Shown: positions 41,694-50,974 of the stretch, one piece after another
Layout of the letters: every line of letters begins with the position of its first letter
Numbering within the stretch: position 1 is the first letter of the stretch
Origin: Bacteroidia bacterium
GTDB lineage: Bacteria; Bacteroidota; Bacteroidia; Flavobacteriales; Flavobacteriaceae
Assembly: GCA_030432635.1 (NCBI GenBank)
Contig: JAUIMB010000005.1
Span: 124,001-188,000, forward strand
Length of the DNA: 64,000 nucleotides
Direction of reading: 5' to 3'
Translations under genes and position numbers: made by a program
The notes under the pieces: model-generated
Seen by the model: only the letters and a program-made list of their open reading frames with translations
Database searches by the model: none
What the model was told of the DNA's origin: nothing

Positions 41694-41796
41694 TGTAAAG
41701 AATTTAACAATTTCTTATCTTTCAATTTTCGGTGGTAAAATTAAGGAAACATTTTAAGCTTTAACTTTGTTTTTCCTGAAATGCAGATTGCAATGT

Positions 41797-42858
41797 ATGA
41801 CAACGATTCAGCAAAAGAAACGAATTTTAGTGGCACCTTTAAATTGGGGCTTGGGTCATGCCACACGATGTATCCCAATTATAAATGCACTACTTAGGCA
41901 TAATTTTGAACCCATTATTGCAAGTGATGGTATAGCCTTGCAGCTATTGAAAAAGGAATTTCCACAGATAATCTCATTTGAGTTGCCATCATATCAAATC
42001 ACTTATCCTAAAAAAGGAAAGCATTTTAAGTTGAAGCTACTTCAGAATTCCCCTAAACTAATTGCTGCCATCAAAGCGGAAAAGCAAGCTATAGCATCAA
42101 TCATTGCTAGGCACCACATTGATGGTATCATATCTGACAATCGATTGGGAATCTACCATAAAGGGTTGCCCTGTGTATTTATAACACATCAGCTTGAGGT
42201 TTTAAGCGGAAACACGACTTGGTTGAGTTCTAAATTGCATCAAAAAGTGATGCGTCGTTTCCAAGAATGTTGGGTTCCCGATAGTGCTGGAGCGACAAAT
42301 TTAAGTGGAAGATTAGGACATCAGGAACTTCCTGATATATCCCTAAAGTATATTGGTCCACTGAGCCGTTTTTCCAAACAAAAACGACCAATCATCAATG
42401 ATGTACTTGTTCTGCTTTCAGGACCAGAACCACAACGCACACTCCTAGAAGAAAAGCTCTTATCCGAATTCAAAGCTTACGATGGCAAGGTGGTTTTTGT
42501 AAAAGGAAAGATTGAAGAAGAACAACACATTTCCGAAGAAGGTCAAATGACCATCTACAACTTTATGACTAGTGAGCAATTGCAAGATACCATCAATGAA
42601 AGCACCTTAATAGTTTCGAGGTCTGGTTATACAACGATTATGGATTTGGCAAAGCTGGGAAAAAAAGCCTTTTTTATTCCTACACCAGGACAGTTTGAGC
42701 AAGAATATCTTGCGCAACATTTGCAAAACCTAAATTACACACCAAGTTGCAAACAGGATGCGTTTAACATTGCATACCTTTCGGAAGTTAACAACTATAA
42801 GGGTCTAACCGTAACAAGTGATGAACCTGACTGGAATGAACTATTTAGCCTTTTCTAA
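41797..42858 (+). CDS. MurG-like glycosyltransferase family protein
   Basis: 353 residues from ATG 41797; an in-frame TTG 30 bases earlier is weaker. A GT-B fold is inferred from the N-terminal ILVAPLNWGLGHATRCIPII glycine loop and the C-terminal STLIVSRSGYTTIMDLAKLGKKAFFIPTPGQFEQEYLA, resembling the nucleotide-sugar binding segment of MurG-like enzymes. Acceptor and sugar are unknown. The 3' end overlaps the convergent sensor kinase by 18 bases. Confidence 0.8.
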   Translation: MTTIQQKKRILVAPLNWGLGHATRCIPIINALLRHNFEPIIASDGIALQLLKKEFPQIISFELPSYQITYPKKGKHFKLKLLQNSPKLIAAIKAEKQAIASIIARHHIDGIISDNRLGIYHKGLPCVFITHQLEVLSGNTTWLSSKLHQKVMRRFQECWVPDSAGATNLSGRLGHQELPDISLKYIGPLSRFSKQKRPIINDVLVLLSGPEPQRTLLEEKLLSEFKAYDGKVVFVKGKIEEEQHISEEGQMTIYNFMTSEQLQDTINESTLIVSRSGYTTIMDLAKLGKKAFFIPTPGQFEQEYLAQHLQNLNYTPSCKQDAFNIAYLSEVNNYKGLTVTSDEPDWNELFSLF

Positions 42859-43884
42859 GGTGAATGAAAATTCACTTCCGACGTTAAGTTCACTTTCGAC
42901 ATAAATCTTCTCATCATGTGCCTCAATAATATGCTTGACGATGGACAACCCAAGTCCGGAACCACCTTCTTTTCTAGATCCACTTTTATCCACTCTAAAG
43001 AAGCGTTCGAACAAACGTGGTAAATTGGCTTCAGAAATTCCTTCGCCATTATCGGTTACTCGAACAATCACTTTGTTTTTTATCAAGTTTTCAATACTGA
43101 CTTCGGTCGTTCCTTTTTCTTCACCATATTTGATGGAGTTTACGATAAGGTTGGTCAATACTTGTTGAATGCGTTCTTTATCTGCTTGTACCATAATGGG
43201 CTGATCGTATTCCATATCGAACATCAGTGAGATTTTCTTTTTGGACGCTTTCATTTCGAGCAGGTCAAACACGTTTTGAACCAGTTCGACGATATTGAAA
43301 GTCTCAATGTTAAGGCGTAAATCGCCAACCTCAAGCTTAGTGATCATATCGAGATCCTTAACAATATATATTAAGCGCTCTAAACCTTTATTGGCACGAT
43401 TAAGGTACTTTTCGCTTACTTTCTTATCATCAATTGCGCCATCCAACAAGGTCAACAAATACCCTTGAACCGTGAATAAAGGTGTTTTTAGCTCATGCGA
43501 TACATTACCAAGAAATTCCTTTCGGTATTCCTCTCTTACTTTGAGGGTTTCAATTTCAAGTTTTTTGTTTTTGGCATACTTATCAATTTCTTCTGTAAGC
43601 GTTGCCATATCGGTTGTAAAAGGCTGTTTTCGTAAAGATGTAGACTCTAAAAGTGTAAGGTCGTCGTAGATTTGCTTCACTCTTCTGTAAATAAAACGCT
43701 CTACACGATATTGAATCACAATAAATGATAGTACGTAGGTACTGATGGCGAAGGCCACGATATACAAAATGTCCACGGAATGCAATAGATACAAAAAAAC
43801 ACTCGATAAGAGCGTTAAAAAAATAGTGATGTACAGAGACGTTCTGAAAGCGAACCTATACGTTTTTTTTAATTTGTTTTGCAT
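42841..43884 (-). CDS. Sensor histidine kinase, PhoR-like
   Basis: 347 residues from ATG 43884. Two membrane helices (about 15-34 and 40-58) have almost no periplasmic loop. They are followed by HisKA with His130 (FLGNVSHELKTPLFT) and HATPase_c (NLIVNSIKYGEE, VTDNGEGIS, GSGLGLSIVKHI). The start overlaps the response regulator stop by one base (TGATG). The minimal sensor suggests that signals come through membrane partners, as PhoR does with the Pst system. Confidence 0.9.
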   Translation of the reverse strand: MQNKLKKTYRFAFRTSLYITIFLTLLSSVFLYLLHSVDILYIVAFAISTYVLSFIVIQYRVERFIYRRVKQIYDDLTLLESTSLRKQPFTTDMATLTEEIDKYAKNKKLEIETLKVREEYRKEFLGNVSHELKTPLFTVQGYLLTLLDGAIDDKKVSEKYLNRANKGLERLIYIVKDLDMITKLEVGDLRLNIETFNIVELVQNVFDLLEMKASKKKISLMFDMEYDQPIMVQADKERIQQVLTNLIVNSIKYGEEKGTTEVSIENLIKNKVIVRVTDNGEGISEANLPRLFERFFRVDKSGSRKEGGSGLGLSIVKHIIEAHDEKIYVESELNVGSEFSFTLEKAK

Positions 43885-44567
43885 CAATCTACAAACTTAT
43901 ACCCAACGCCTTTAATGGTTTTAAACTTCTTGTCACCAATCTTTTCACGTAGTTTTCTAATATGGACATCTATAGTTCGACCACCGACTACAACTTCATT
44001 TCCCCAAACTTTATCAAGGATTTCTTCACGTTTAAACACCTTATTGGGTTTTGTTGCTAGCAAAGATAACAATTCAAACTCTTTTCTTGGTAGGACGAGC
44101 TCTTTCCCTTTGATATTAATTTTATATTCTTCCCTATTGATGGTTAGGTTACCGATTTTCAGGATTTCATCAGTTTTTTCATCATCCTTTAGTCGTCTTA
44201 ACAATGCTTTGACCTTACTTACCAAAACCTTTGGTTTTATAGGTTTGGTAATGTAGTCATCAGCACCAGCTTCAAAACCAGCCATTTGAGAGTAATCTTC
44301 ACCTCTAGCGGTCAAGAATGTGATGATGGTTTCACTCAATTCCGGAACTTTTCTTATCTGTTCACAAGCTTCAATACCGTCCATTTCTGGCATCATGACA
44401 TCTAGAATTATCAGTTGCGGTTTTTCTTTCTTTGCTTTTTTTACACCTTCAACACCATTTTCCGCGGTAATTATCTGATACCCTTGAGACGATAAATTGT
44501 AGCCTACAATTTCCAGAATATCAGGTTCGTCATCAACCAGCAAAATTTTAATATCCCTTTTTTTCAT
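43884..44567 (-). CDS. Response regulator, PhoB/OmpR type
   Basis: 227 residues. The receiver domain has Asp12-Asp13 and phospho-acceptor Asp56 (LIILDVMMPEMDG). The C-terminal winged helix is recognised from LPRKEFELLSLLATKPNKVFKREEIL and VGGRTIDVHIRKLREKIG. Coupled with the kinase downstream, it is likely a phosphate or envelope-stress regulator. No Pho-regulated transporter is nearby. Confidence 0.92.
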   Translation of the reverse strand: MKKRDIKILLVDDEPDILEIVGYNLSSQGYQIITAENGVEGVKKAKKEKPQLIILDVMMPEMDGIEACEQIRKVPELSETIITFLTARGEDYSQMAGFEAGADDYITKPIKPKVLVSKVKALLRRLKDDEKTDEILKIGNLTINREEYKINIKGKELVLPRKEFELLSLLATKPNKVFKREEILDKVWGNEVVVGGRTIDVHIRKLREKIGDKKFKTIKGVGYKFVD

Positions 44568-44765
44568 TAGATTAAGTTATTACCATTTTGAGTCGTAAAG
44601 ATACCATTAATAACAAAATGTTATACCAAGCTTAAGATTCATAACATTAAGTTAACCTAACAAATCGATTCATTCTATTTTCTTACATTTCCAATACACT
44701 ATGTTATTTTAATGTAAAATACCGATTTAGTCTCCAAAAGATTACCCAAAACTGCAAAAACTAAG

Positions 44766-44773
44766 TATATTTG
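44766..44773 (+). promoter_or_regulatory. -7 element of the lamin-tail T9SS gene
   Basis: TATATTTG is an exact TAnnTTTG, 39 bases before the ATG at 44813. No good -33 TTG is visible at the right distance. Confidence 0.45.
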
Positions 44774-44812
44774 TATGTTAATTTTTATAATACAATCTAA
44801 TTCTAAATAATT

Positions 44813-46759
44813 ATGAAAAAACTTTACTTTTTATGTGCAACCCTATTAATGGCAGCATTGTCAACTGCTCAAACCACAGACTTATTGATCAGTAAGTATG
44901 GTGAGGGAAGTGCAGACAATAAATTTCTTGAAATATACAACGGCACAGGTGCTGATGTCGATTTAAGTGGATATTCATTATCCTCTTGTTCGAATGGCTG
45001 TAATGTAATTGGAGAATTTGATTTCCCTGATAATGTTACGTTTGAAGCAGGTACTATTTTAGCCGATGGTGATGTTTATGTTATAGCACATCCAGATGCT
45101 GACCCTACAATTCTTGCAAATGCCGATACAACTTTCCAATTTTTGAGTAATGGAGATGATGCCTTCGCATTAACACTTGTTGGTGCAACCGCTGACACTT
45201 ATACGATTATTGACTTAATGGGAGATTTAGGTGAAGACCCAGGTTCAGGATGGGCTGTTGCAGGTGTGACTAATGGTACACAAAATGCAACATTAACAAG
45301 AAAAACATCGGTATGCAGTCCTAACCCAACACCTCTAGGGTCTTTTGGTACTGATGCCGCAACTTCAGAATGGAATATTGGTGCCTCAAACTCCGGATGG
45401 GATACGTTAGGATCTTTTGTAGGTTGTTCTACAACGCCTGTAGTTTCTATTTCATCACCTGCTGACTCTTCAGAGTTACCTGCAGGCACAACAACTGTGG
45501 ATGTTATGTTTTCAACTGAAAATGCTCCTGGTGGATCAACAGTCGATGTTACTGTAATCACGAATGGTGGAACTCCTGTAGTCACTAATGATGTAACAAG
45601 CCCTTTTACTATTGATCCAACGGCAGATGGCGATATGTTTGTCGTTATTGTCGAATTGGTAGATGGTGGTGTTTTGGCATCTGATACCACAAGTTTTAGT
45701 ATTTCTTACCCTTGTGACATCCAAGTTGGAGAAATCATTTCTACTTGTGATACTGAAACCAATATGACAGATGACACCTATACAACTACACTTGCTTTTA
45801 CAGGTGGCGGAACCACAACCTATACTATTGATACTGGTGGAGTTGGTGTTGTAGGAGGTGACGACCCATCTTCTGTTGCTGAAGGTACTATCGAAATTAC
45901 TGGTGTTACTGAAGGTACGAACTTTACTGTTACATTTACAGGTAATCCTGCAAATAGTAGCTGTGATTTCACAAGAGACATTACCAGTCCGGTTTGTATT
46001 GGTACAATCACTTGTCCAAATGTTGGTGATGTCATCATCACTGAAATCATGAAAAATCCGAATGCTGTTAACGATGGTGACGGAGAATACTTTGAAGTTT
46101 ATAACACCACGGCTTCTGCCATCGATATGCAAGGTTGGGTGATTTCAGATCTTGATGGAGACATGCACACGATTGCGGCTTCTGTCTCAGTTCCTGCAAT
46201 GGGATATGCTGTATTTGGCATCAATGCCGATTCTGGATCAAATGGTGGTATTACCGTAGACTATGAATATAGTGGAGTGAACCTATCTAATGGTGCAGAT
46301 GAAGTTCAAATCGTCTGTAGTGGTACTATAATCGACGAAGTGCAATACAATGATGCAGATTTCCCAGACACTGCTGGTGTGGCTATGGAATTAGCGGTTT
46401 CTGAATTTGATAGTGTGAGCAATGACGATGGTATGAATTGGGGAGATGCAACTAACGATATCGGAACAGGGGATTTAGGAACTCCAGGAGACACTAATAG
46501 TTTCTCATTATCTGTTGACAGTTTTACTACAAACAACTTCTCTGTATATCCAAATCCTACCACAACTGGATTTGTTAACATCACAAGTGCCAATAGCAAC
46601 GCTATTTCTGTTGTAGTATATGATATCTTAGGAAAACAAGTTATCAGTGAAACATTAAGCAATGATCGTTTAGATGTCTCAACATTAAACGCTGGTGTTT
46701 ATGTGTTAAAGATTACCCAAAGCGATGCTTCTATCACTAAAAAGTTGGTGATTAAATAA
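44813..46759 (+). CDS. T9SS-secreted protein with two lamin-tail-like domains
   Basis: 648 residues. Signal peptide 1-19 (ending STAQ). The first lamin-tail domain begins DLLISKYGEGSADNKFLEIYN (about 22-200). A middle region has Ig-like Asp/Thr-rich strands (about 215-400). The second lamin-tail domain begins GDVIITEIMKNPNAVNDGDGEYFEVYN (about 405-560). The type IX sorting tail is at 575-648 (FSVYPNPTTTGF, VYDILGKQVI). It is probably an exported surface protein, in some relatives linked to secreted nucleases, but no nuclease domain is present. Confidence 0.88.
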   Translation: MKKLYFLCATLLMAALSTAQTTDLLISKYGEGSADNKFLEIYNGTGADVDLSGYSLSSCSNGCNVIGEFDFPDNVTFEAGTILADGDVYVIAHPDADPTILANADTTFQFLSNGDDAFALTLVGATADTYTIIDLMGDLGEDPGSGWAVAGVTNGTQNATLTRKTSVCSPNPTPLGSFGTDAATSEWNIGASNSGWDTLGSFVGCSTTPVVSISSPADSSELPAGTTTVDVMFSTENAPGGSTVDVTVITNGGTPVVTNDVTSPFTIDPTADGDMFVVIVELVDGGVLASDTTSFSISYPCDIQVGEIISTCDTETNMTDDTYTTTLAFTGGGTTTYTIDTGGVGVVGGDDPSSVAEGTIEITGVTEGTNFTVTFTGNPANSSCDFTRDITSPVCIGTITCPNVGDVIITEIMKNPNAVNDGDGEYFEVYNTTASAIDMQGWVISDLDGDMHTIAASVSVPAMGYAVFGINADSGSNGGITVDYEYSGVNLSNGADEVQIVCSGTIIDEVQYNDADFPDTAGVAMELAVSEFDSVSNDDGMNWGDATNDIGTGDLGTPGDTNSFSLSVDSFTTNNFSVYPNPTTTGFVNITSANSNAISVVVYDILGKQVISETLSNDRLDVSTLNAGVYVLKITQSDASITKKLVIK

Positions 46760-46781
46760 AATCGCATTAGAATAGCATTTG

Positions 46782-46808
46782 AAAGCGTTGTCTCTAAGGC
46801 AACGCTTT
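46782..46808 (+). terminator. Terminator overlapping the next promoter
   Basis: AAAGCGTTG pairs with CAACGCTTT around a 9-base loop, followed by TTTTATTTTT. The TTG at 46788-46790 in the stem and TATTTTTG at 46811-46818 form a plausible promoter for the next gene. Confidence 0.75.
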
Positions 46809-46823
46809 TTTATTTTTGCATTT

Positions 46824-47804
46824 ATGATACACAAGGAAGCTATTTTTTCAATAACTTCAGAAACTGCGTTTGAAGCGTTGTGCTTGGACGTATTCAAATT
46901 TCAGTTTGAACACAATACGGTCTATCGCTCTTTTTGTGATTTATTGTATAAGCATCCCAGTGATATCAATACCGTAGAACAAATTCCGTTTTTACCCATT
47001 CAGTTTTTTAAAACCCACTCTGTTGTAAGTTCCAACGAGAAGGTACAAACAACATTTTCAAGTAGTGGAACCACAGGAGCGATGACCAGCAAGCATCATG
47101 TTACCGATTTGTCATTATACGAACAGAGTTTTGTTTTAGGATTTGAGCAAGCCTATGGAAACATTCATGATTATGTCATTCTAGCGCTTTTACCAAATTA
47201 TCTAGAACGAAAAGGGTCTTCATTGGTTTACATGGTGAACGATTTGATTTCCAAATCAAGGCATTCTGAAAGCGGGTTCTACCTCGACGATCTAGACACC
47301 TTACAACTCAAACTGCGCACTCTGGATGCCAAGGGAGAAAAAGTACTGCTTTTAGGCGTTTCCTTTGCCTTATTGGATGTCATTGAAACATATCAATTTC
47401 AACTCCAAAATACCATTGTTATGGAGACAGGTGGCATGAAAGGCCGTAGAAAGGAACTGGTCCGTGAAGAGTTGCATGCCAAACTGAAAAATGGCTTTGG
47501 AGTTACGCACATTCATAGTGAATATGGAATGACAGAACTATTAAGTCAGGCCTATTCCAAGGGTAGCGGCATTTTTGGATGTCCGCCTTGGATGAAAGTC
47601 ATCACTCGCCATCCAGAAGACCCATTAAGTCTTCAAGAGCAAGGAAAAACAGGAGGCTTAAATATCATTGATTTAGCAAACATAAATTCGTGTTCTTTTA
47701 TTGCTACACAAGACCTAGGTCGCGTAAATCTCGATGGAAGTTTTGAGATTATAGGTCGATTCGATTCGAGTGATATTAGAGGTTGCAATTTGATGGTTTT
47801 ATAA
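46824..47804 (+). CDS. LuxE/PaaK-like acyl-protein synthetase
   Basis: 326 residues from ATG 46824; upstream in-frame codons fall within the terminator. An adenylate-forming fold with the P-loop TFSSSGTTGAMTSKHHV (about 88-104), ETGGMKGRRKEL, HSEYGMTELLSQAY and DLGRVNLDGSFEIIGRFDSSDIRGCN. This resembles the LuxE acyl-protein synthetase subgroup. It probably activates a carboxylic acid; the substrate is not known. Possible leaderless transcript (see findings). Confidence 0.82.
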   Translation: MIHKEAIFSITSETAFEALCLDVFKFQFEHNTVYRSFCDLLYKHPSDINTVEQIPFLPIQFFKTHSVVSSNEKVQTTFSSSGTTGAMTSKHHVTDLSLYEQSFVLGFEQAYGNIHDYVILALLPNYLERKGSSLVYMVNDLISKSRHSESGFYLDDLDTLQLKLRTLDAKGEKVLLLGVSFALLDVIETYQFQLQNTIVMETGGMKGRRKELVREELHAKLKNGFGVTHIHSEYGMTELLSQAYSKGSGIFGCPPWMKVITRHPEDPLSLQEQGKTGGLNIIDLANINSCSFIATQDLGRVNLDGSFEIIGRFDSSDIRGCNLMVL

Positions 47805-48114
47805 TCAAAAGTCTGTAAGGTTACCAAAAACAATTCGACCAAATAATTGAAGTACGACGTTATAGAATGAAAATTCAATGAAAAAGAAAAACGGTTACTT
47901 CGAATAGTTGATTGGTTAATGTTAAGCGTCCTGTCTCTCGATGGGACGCTTTTCTTTTTAGAGATACACAACCACTTTTTGATACAGTGTTTATATTGGA
48001 CTTTACTAAAAAAAGGTAGTCTTTTCAAAATACACGACTTAGGCCAAAGCAAAAAACAGCTTATTCCTTATGAAGAAAGGCAGAATGCGTGGTGCTTTTA
48101 ACAAATCATATCTT
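47805..48114. other. 310-base gap with one terminator
   Basis: No gene is supported. A hairpin AAGCGTCC/GGACGCTT (47924-47951) followed by TTTCTTTTT is a plus-strand terminator about 120 bases after the LuxE-like stop. The segment before it contains only a 9-codon frame (MKKKNGYFE). Confidence 0.5.
47924..47951 (+). terminator. Terminator downstream of LuxE-like gene
   Basis: An 8-bp perfect stem AAGCGTCC/GGACGCTT with a 12-base loop and a T-rich tail. It leaves an unusually long 3' region of about 120 bases after the CDS. Confidence 0.75.
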
Positions 48115-49407
48115 TTAGTTTACCTTGATGATATAGGTATTCTTCTTTCCTTTATTTAATATGATGTAGGTATCATTGATTAAATCGTCAGTCGTTAATT
48201 TATAATCTTCCTTGACTTTTTCCTTGTTTACTGCAATCGCATTTTCCTTGAGTGCACGACGTGCTTCACCATTTGATGCTAAAAAGTTTGTCTTGGCAGA
48301 CAAAGCGCCAATCATATCTATTTCAGAGAGTTCTTCTCTAGAAATCTCGGCTTGCGGCACACCTTCAAACACATCTAAGAAGGTTTTTTCATCCAAGGTC
48401 TTAATATCATCCTTAAATGTTTTACTGAATAGGATATTAGAAGCTTTCTCAGCATTTTTAAAATCCATTTCCGAATGTACCAATGTCGTTATCTCTTTGG
48501 CCAAACGTTTCTGTAATTCCCTTAAATGTGGAGCCTCTTGATGCGACTTGACAATGTTGTCAATCTCATCTTGAGTTAAAAACGTGAATATCTTGATGTA
48601 TTTTTCGGCATCCTCATCACTGGAATTCAACCAATATTGATAGAATTTGTATGGTGACGTTCGATTGGCATCCAACCACACATTTCCACCTTCAGATTTA
48701 CCAAATTTTGAACCGTCGCTTTTGGTAATCAACGGACAAGTAATCGCATAACCTTTTCCTTGGGCAATACGTCTAATGAGTTCAGTTCCAGTGGTGATAT
48801 TTCCCCATTGATCACTTCCTCCCATTTGAATCGTACAATTGTTTACTTTATAAAGGTGTAAAAAATCATACCCTTGAACCAATTGATACGTAAACTCTGT
48901 AAAAGACATGCCATCAGTGGATTCGGACGAAATTCTATTTTTAACCGAATCTTTGGCCATCATATAGTTGACGGTAATGTGTTTACCTACATCACGTATG
49001 AACCCTAAAAACGAAAACGTCTTCATCCAATCATAGTTATTCACTAAAACCGCTGCATTAGGCGCATCACTTTCAAAATCCAAAAAATGGGCCAATTGCT
49101 TTTTTATAGCTTCTTGATTATGACGCAATGTGGTCTCATCCAGCAAATTACGCTCACTTGATTTTCCTGAAGGGTCACCGATCATACCTGTTGCACCACC
49201 TACCAAAGCAAAAGGCTTATGGCCACAACGCTGATAATGCGCCAATAACATAATAGGGACTAAATTTCCGATATGCAAAGAATCTGCAGTAGGATCAAAG
49301 CCAACATAGGCAGAGCGCATGGCTTCCATTAAGTGCTCTTCGGCTCCAGGCATTGTGTCGTGAACCATGCCTCTCCATTGTAATTCCTCTACGAAATTCT
49401 TAATCAT
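48115..49407 (-). CDS. tyrS: Tyrosyl-tRNA synthetase
   Basis: 430 residues. Class I synthetase with HIGH-like HIGN ([12 protein letters not shown]), tyrosine-pocket [22 protein letters not shown] in place of KMSKS, and a C-terminal S4 RNA-binding domain ([15 protein letters not shown]). Length and motifs are normal for bacterial TyrRS. Confidence 0.97.
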   Translation of the reverse strand: MIKNFVEELQWRGMVHDTMPGAEEHLMEAMRSAYVGFDPTADSLHIGNLVPIMLLAHYQRCGHKPFALVGGATGMIGDPSGKSSERNLLDETTLRHNQEAIKKQLAHFLDFESDAPNAAVLVNNYDWMKTFSFLGFIRDVGKHITVNYMMAKDSVKNRISSESTDGMSFTEFTYQLVQGYDFLHLYKVNNCTIQMGGSDQWGNITTGTELIRRIAQGKGYAITCPLITKSDGSKFGKSEGGNVWLDANRTSPYKFYQYWLNSSDEDAEKYIKIFTFLTQDEIDNIVKSHQEAPHLRELQKRLAKEITTLVHSEMDFKNAEKASNILFSKTFKDDIKTLDEKTFLDVFEGVPQAEISREELSEIDMIGALSAKTNFLASNGEARRALKENAIAVNKEKVKEDYKLTTDDLINDTYIILNKGKKNTYIIKVN

Positions 49408-49492
49408 AACTCTGTTTTTTTAAATCTTAGGCAAAGATAGATTTATAGCGGAAAAGACAAAAGACAATCATAAAAAAGGCTACATTTACACT

Positions 49493-50509
49493 ATGATATT
49501 GGTCACTGGTGGTACTGGATTAGTTGGATCGCACTTATTATTCGAACTTGTGAGTAATAATAGGCCTGTTAGGGCAATTTATAGAAGAGCCCATAAGTTG
49601 GAAATGGTTAAAAAGGTTTTCGGCTATTATACGGATGCTGTTGACGAATTCTATAATCGTATTGAGTGGGTTGAAGCTAATATCAATGACATTCCTGCTT
49701 TGGAAGTTGCTTTTACTAACGTTTCTTATGTTTATCACTGTGCGGCATTTATAAGCTTTGAACCCGACAAATACTATCAACTTCGGAAGGTAAACATCAA
49801 GGGGACTGCAAATATTGTCAACCTTTGTATTTCACATCATGTAAAGAAATTATGTTATGTGAGTTCTATTGCTGCAATTGGCAATGCACAACATCCAGAC
49901 ACATTAATCACTGAACAAACCGAATGGAATCCTGAAGCAGACAACAGTGTTTATGCCATTACAAAGTATGGCGCAGAATTGGAAGTTTGGCGTGGCACTC
50001 AGGAAGGTGTAGATGCGGTTATTGTGAATCCTGGAATAATTTTAGGTCCTGGATTTTGGAAAGGTGGTGGAAGTGGCAGTTTATTTAAGCGAATTCACAA
50101 AGGGTTAAAACATTATCCAAAAGGTTCAACCGCTTATGTTGATGTTTGGGATGTGGTCGATGCTATGTTACAATTGATGTCTAGCGACATTATAAATGAA
50201 CGTTATATTGTCATTGCCGAAAATTTATCGTTTAAGTCCTTTAACGATAAAGTCACAACAGCTTTTAGTTTGCCTCCTATTCGTAAAGAGGCAACTCCAT
50301 TGTTATTAGCTATAGCTTGGCGATTGGATTGGCTTAACCATAAACTCTTCGGAAAACGCAGGAAGCTTTCAAAACAACTGGTCAAGTCTATTTTGACAAA
50401 AACCGTTTATGACAATTCTAAAATTAAAAAGGCCTTAGACTTTAGGTTTAAGTCAATTGACCATTCGATTTCTGAAGTGGTTGATTATTATTTAAGGGAT
50501 TCAAAATGA
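49493..50509 (+). CDS. NAD(P)-dependent epimerase/reductase (extended SDR)
   Basis: 338 residues. Nucleotide-binding TGGTGLVGSHL (5-15), YHCAAFISF, SSIAAIG and the active-site YxxxK in YAITKYGAE. This fits the extended short-chain dehydrogenase group of dihydroflavonol-reductase or 3-beta-hydroxysteroid dehydrogenase type. Substrate unknown. It is divergent from tyrS by 85 bases. Confidence 0.85.
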   Translation: MILVTGGTGLVGSHLLFELVSNNRPVRAIYRRAHKLEMVKKVFGYYTDAVDEFYNRIEWVEANINDIPALEVAFTNVSYVYHCAAFISFEPDKYYQLRKVNIKGTANIVNLCISHHVKKLCYVSSIAAIGNAQHPDTLITEQTEWNPEADNSVYAITKYGAELEVWRGTQEGVDAVIVNPGIILGPGFWKGGGSGSLFKRIHKGLKHYPKGSTAYVDVWDVVDAMLQLMSSDIINERYIVIAENLSFKSFNDKVTTAFSLPPIRKEATPLLLAIAWRLDWLNHKLFGKRRKLSKQLVKSILTKTVYDNSKIKKALDFRFKSIDHSISEVVDYYLRDSK

Positions 50510-50518
50510 ACCTTGGGA

Positions 50519-50974
50519 TTAATTTTGTTCCTTTTTTTCAGTTTGTTTCAATTGTGGTACGCCTTTAATTTTAATAGTGTCGTTGAGCTTTCTAAGCGAA
50601 TCTTTCTCTCGCAATCTGCGCTTATCTTCCTCATCAACTAACTTTTGATAGTGTTTCATATCATTGTCAATCCGCGTCTTTATATCGGCAATTATCATTT
50701 CATAATCGTCGACATAAAACCCATAATAGGCATTACTTTCAGCAAACTGTAAACTATCAATACCATATTTTTCAAACACATAATTCTCTGGATAAATACC
50801 ATGATCCTCCAAAATCATCTTATTCGATCCTTTTGCAGCATTTAAAACAAAGACATCGTATAAGATATCTACCATCTTTTCCTTTGGAATAAGATTCTCT
50901 GGTTTTTCGGGTGCTCCCGAAGAATGGCAACCCAAAAGCGATATCATAATGAGGCTTAAAATGATTCTTCTCAT
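50519..50974 (-). CDS. DUF4296 lipoprotein
   Basis: 151 residues. Lipobox ISLLGCH (Cys16). The domain PKEKMVDILYDVFVLNAAKG...YGIDSLQFAESNAYYGFYVDDYEMI is DUF4296, a Bacteroidota family of outer-membrane lipoproteins without known function. A charged C-terminal coiled coil follows. Its ATG overlaps the pyrC stop by 4 bases. Confidence 0.88.
   Translation of the reverse strand: MRRIILSLIMISLLGCHSSGAPEKPENLIPKEKMVDILYDVFVLNAAKGSNKMILEDHGIYPENYVFEKYGIDSLQFAESNAYYGFYVDDYEMIIADIKTRIDNDMKHYQKLVDEEDKRRLREKDSLRKLNDTIKIKGVPQLKQTEKKEQN

Noticed and set aside
45199-46132. Two long minus-strand frames antisense to the lamin-tail T9SS gene
   Set aside because: They arise from the biased Thr/Asp/Gly codon use of the sense strand and show no domain or start signal.
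47870-47920. 9-codon frame MKKKNGYFE before the terminator at 47924 as a leader peptide
   Set aside because: No downstream gene on the same strand to attenuate and no further support.
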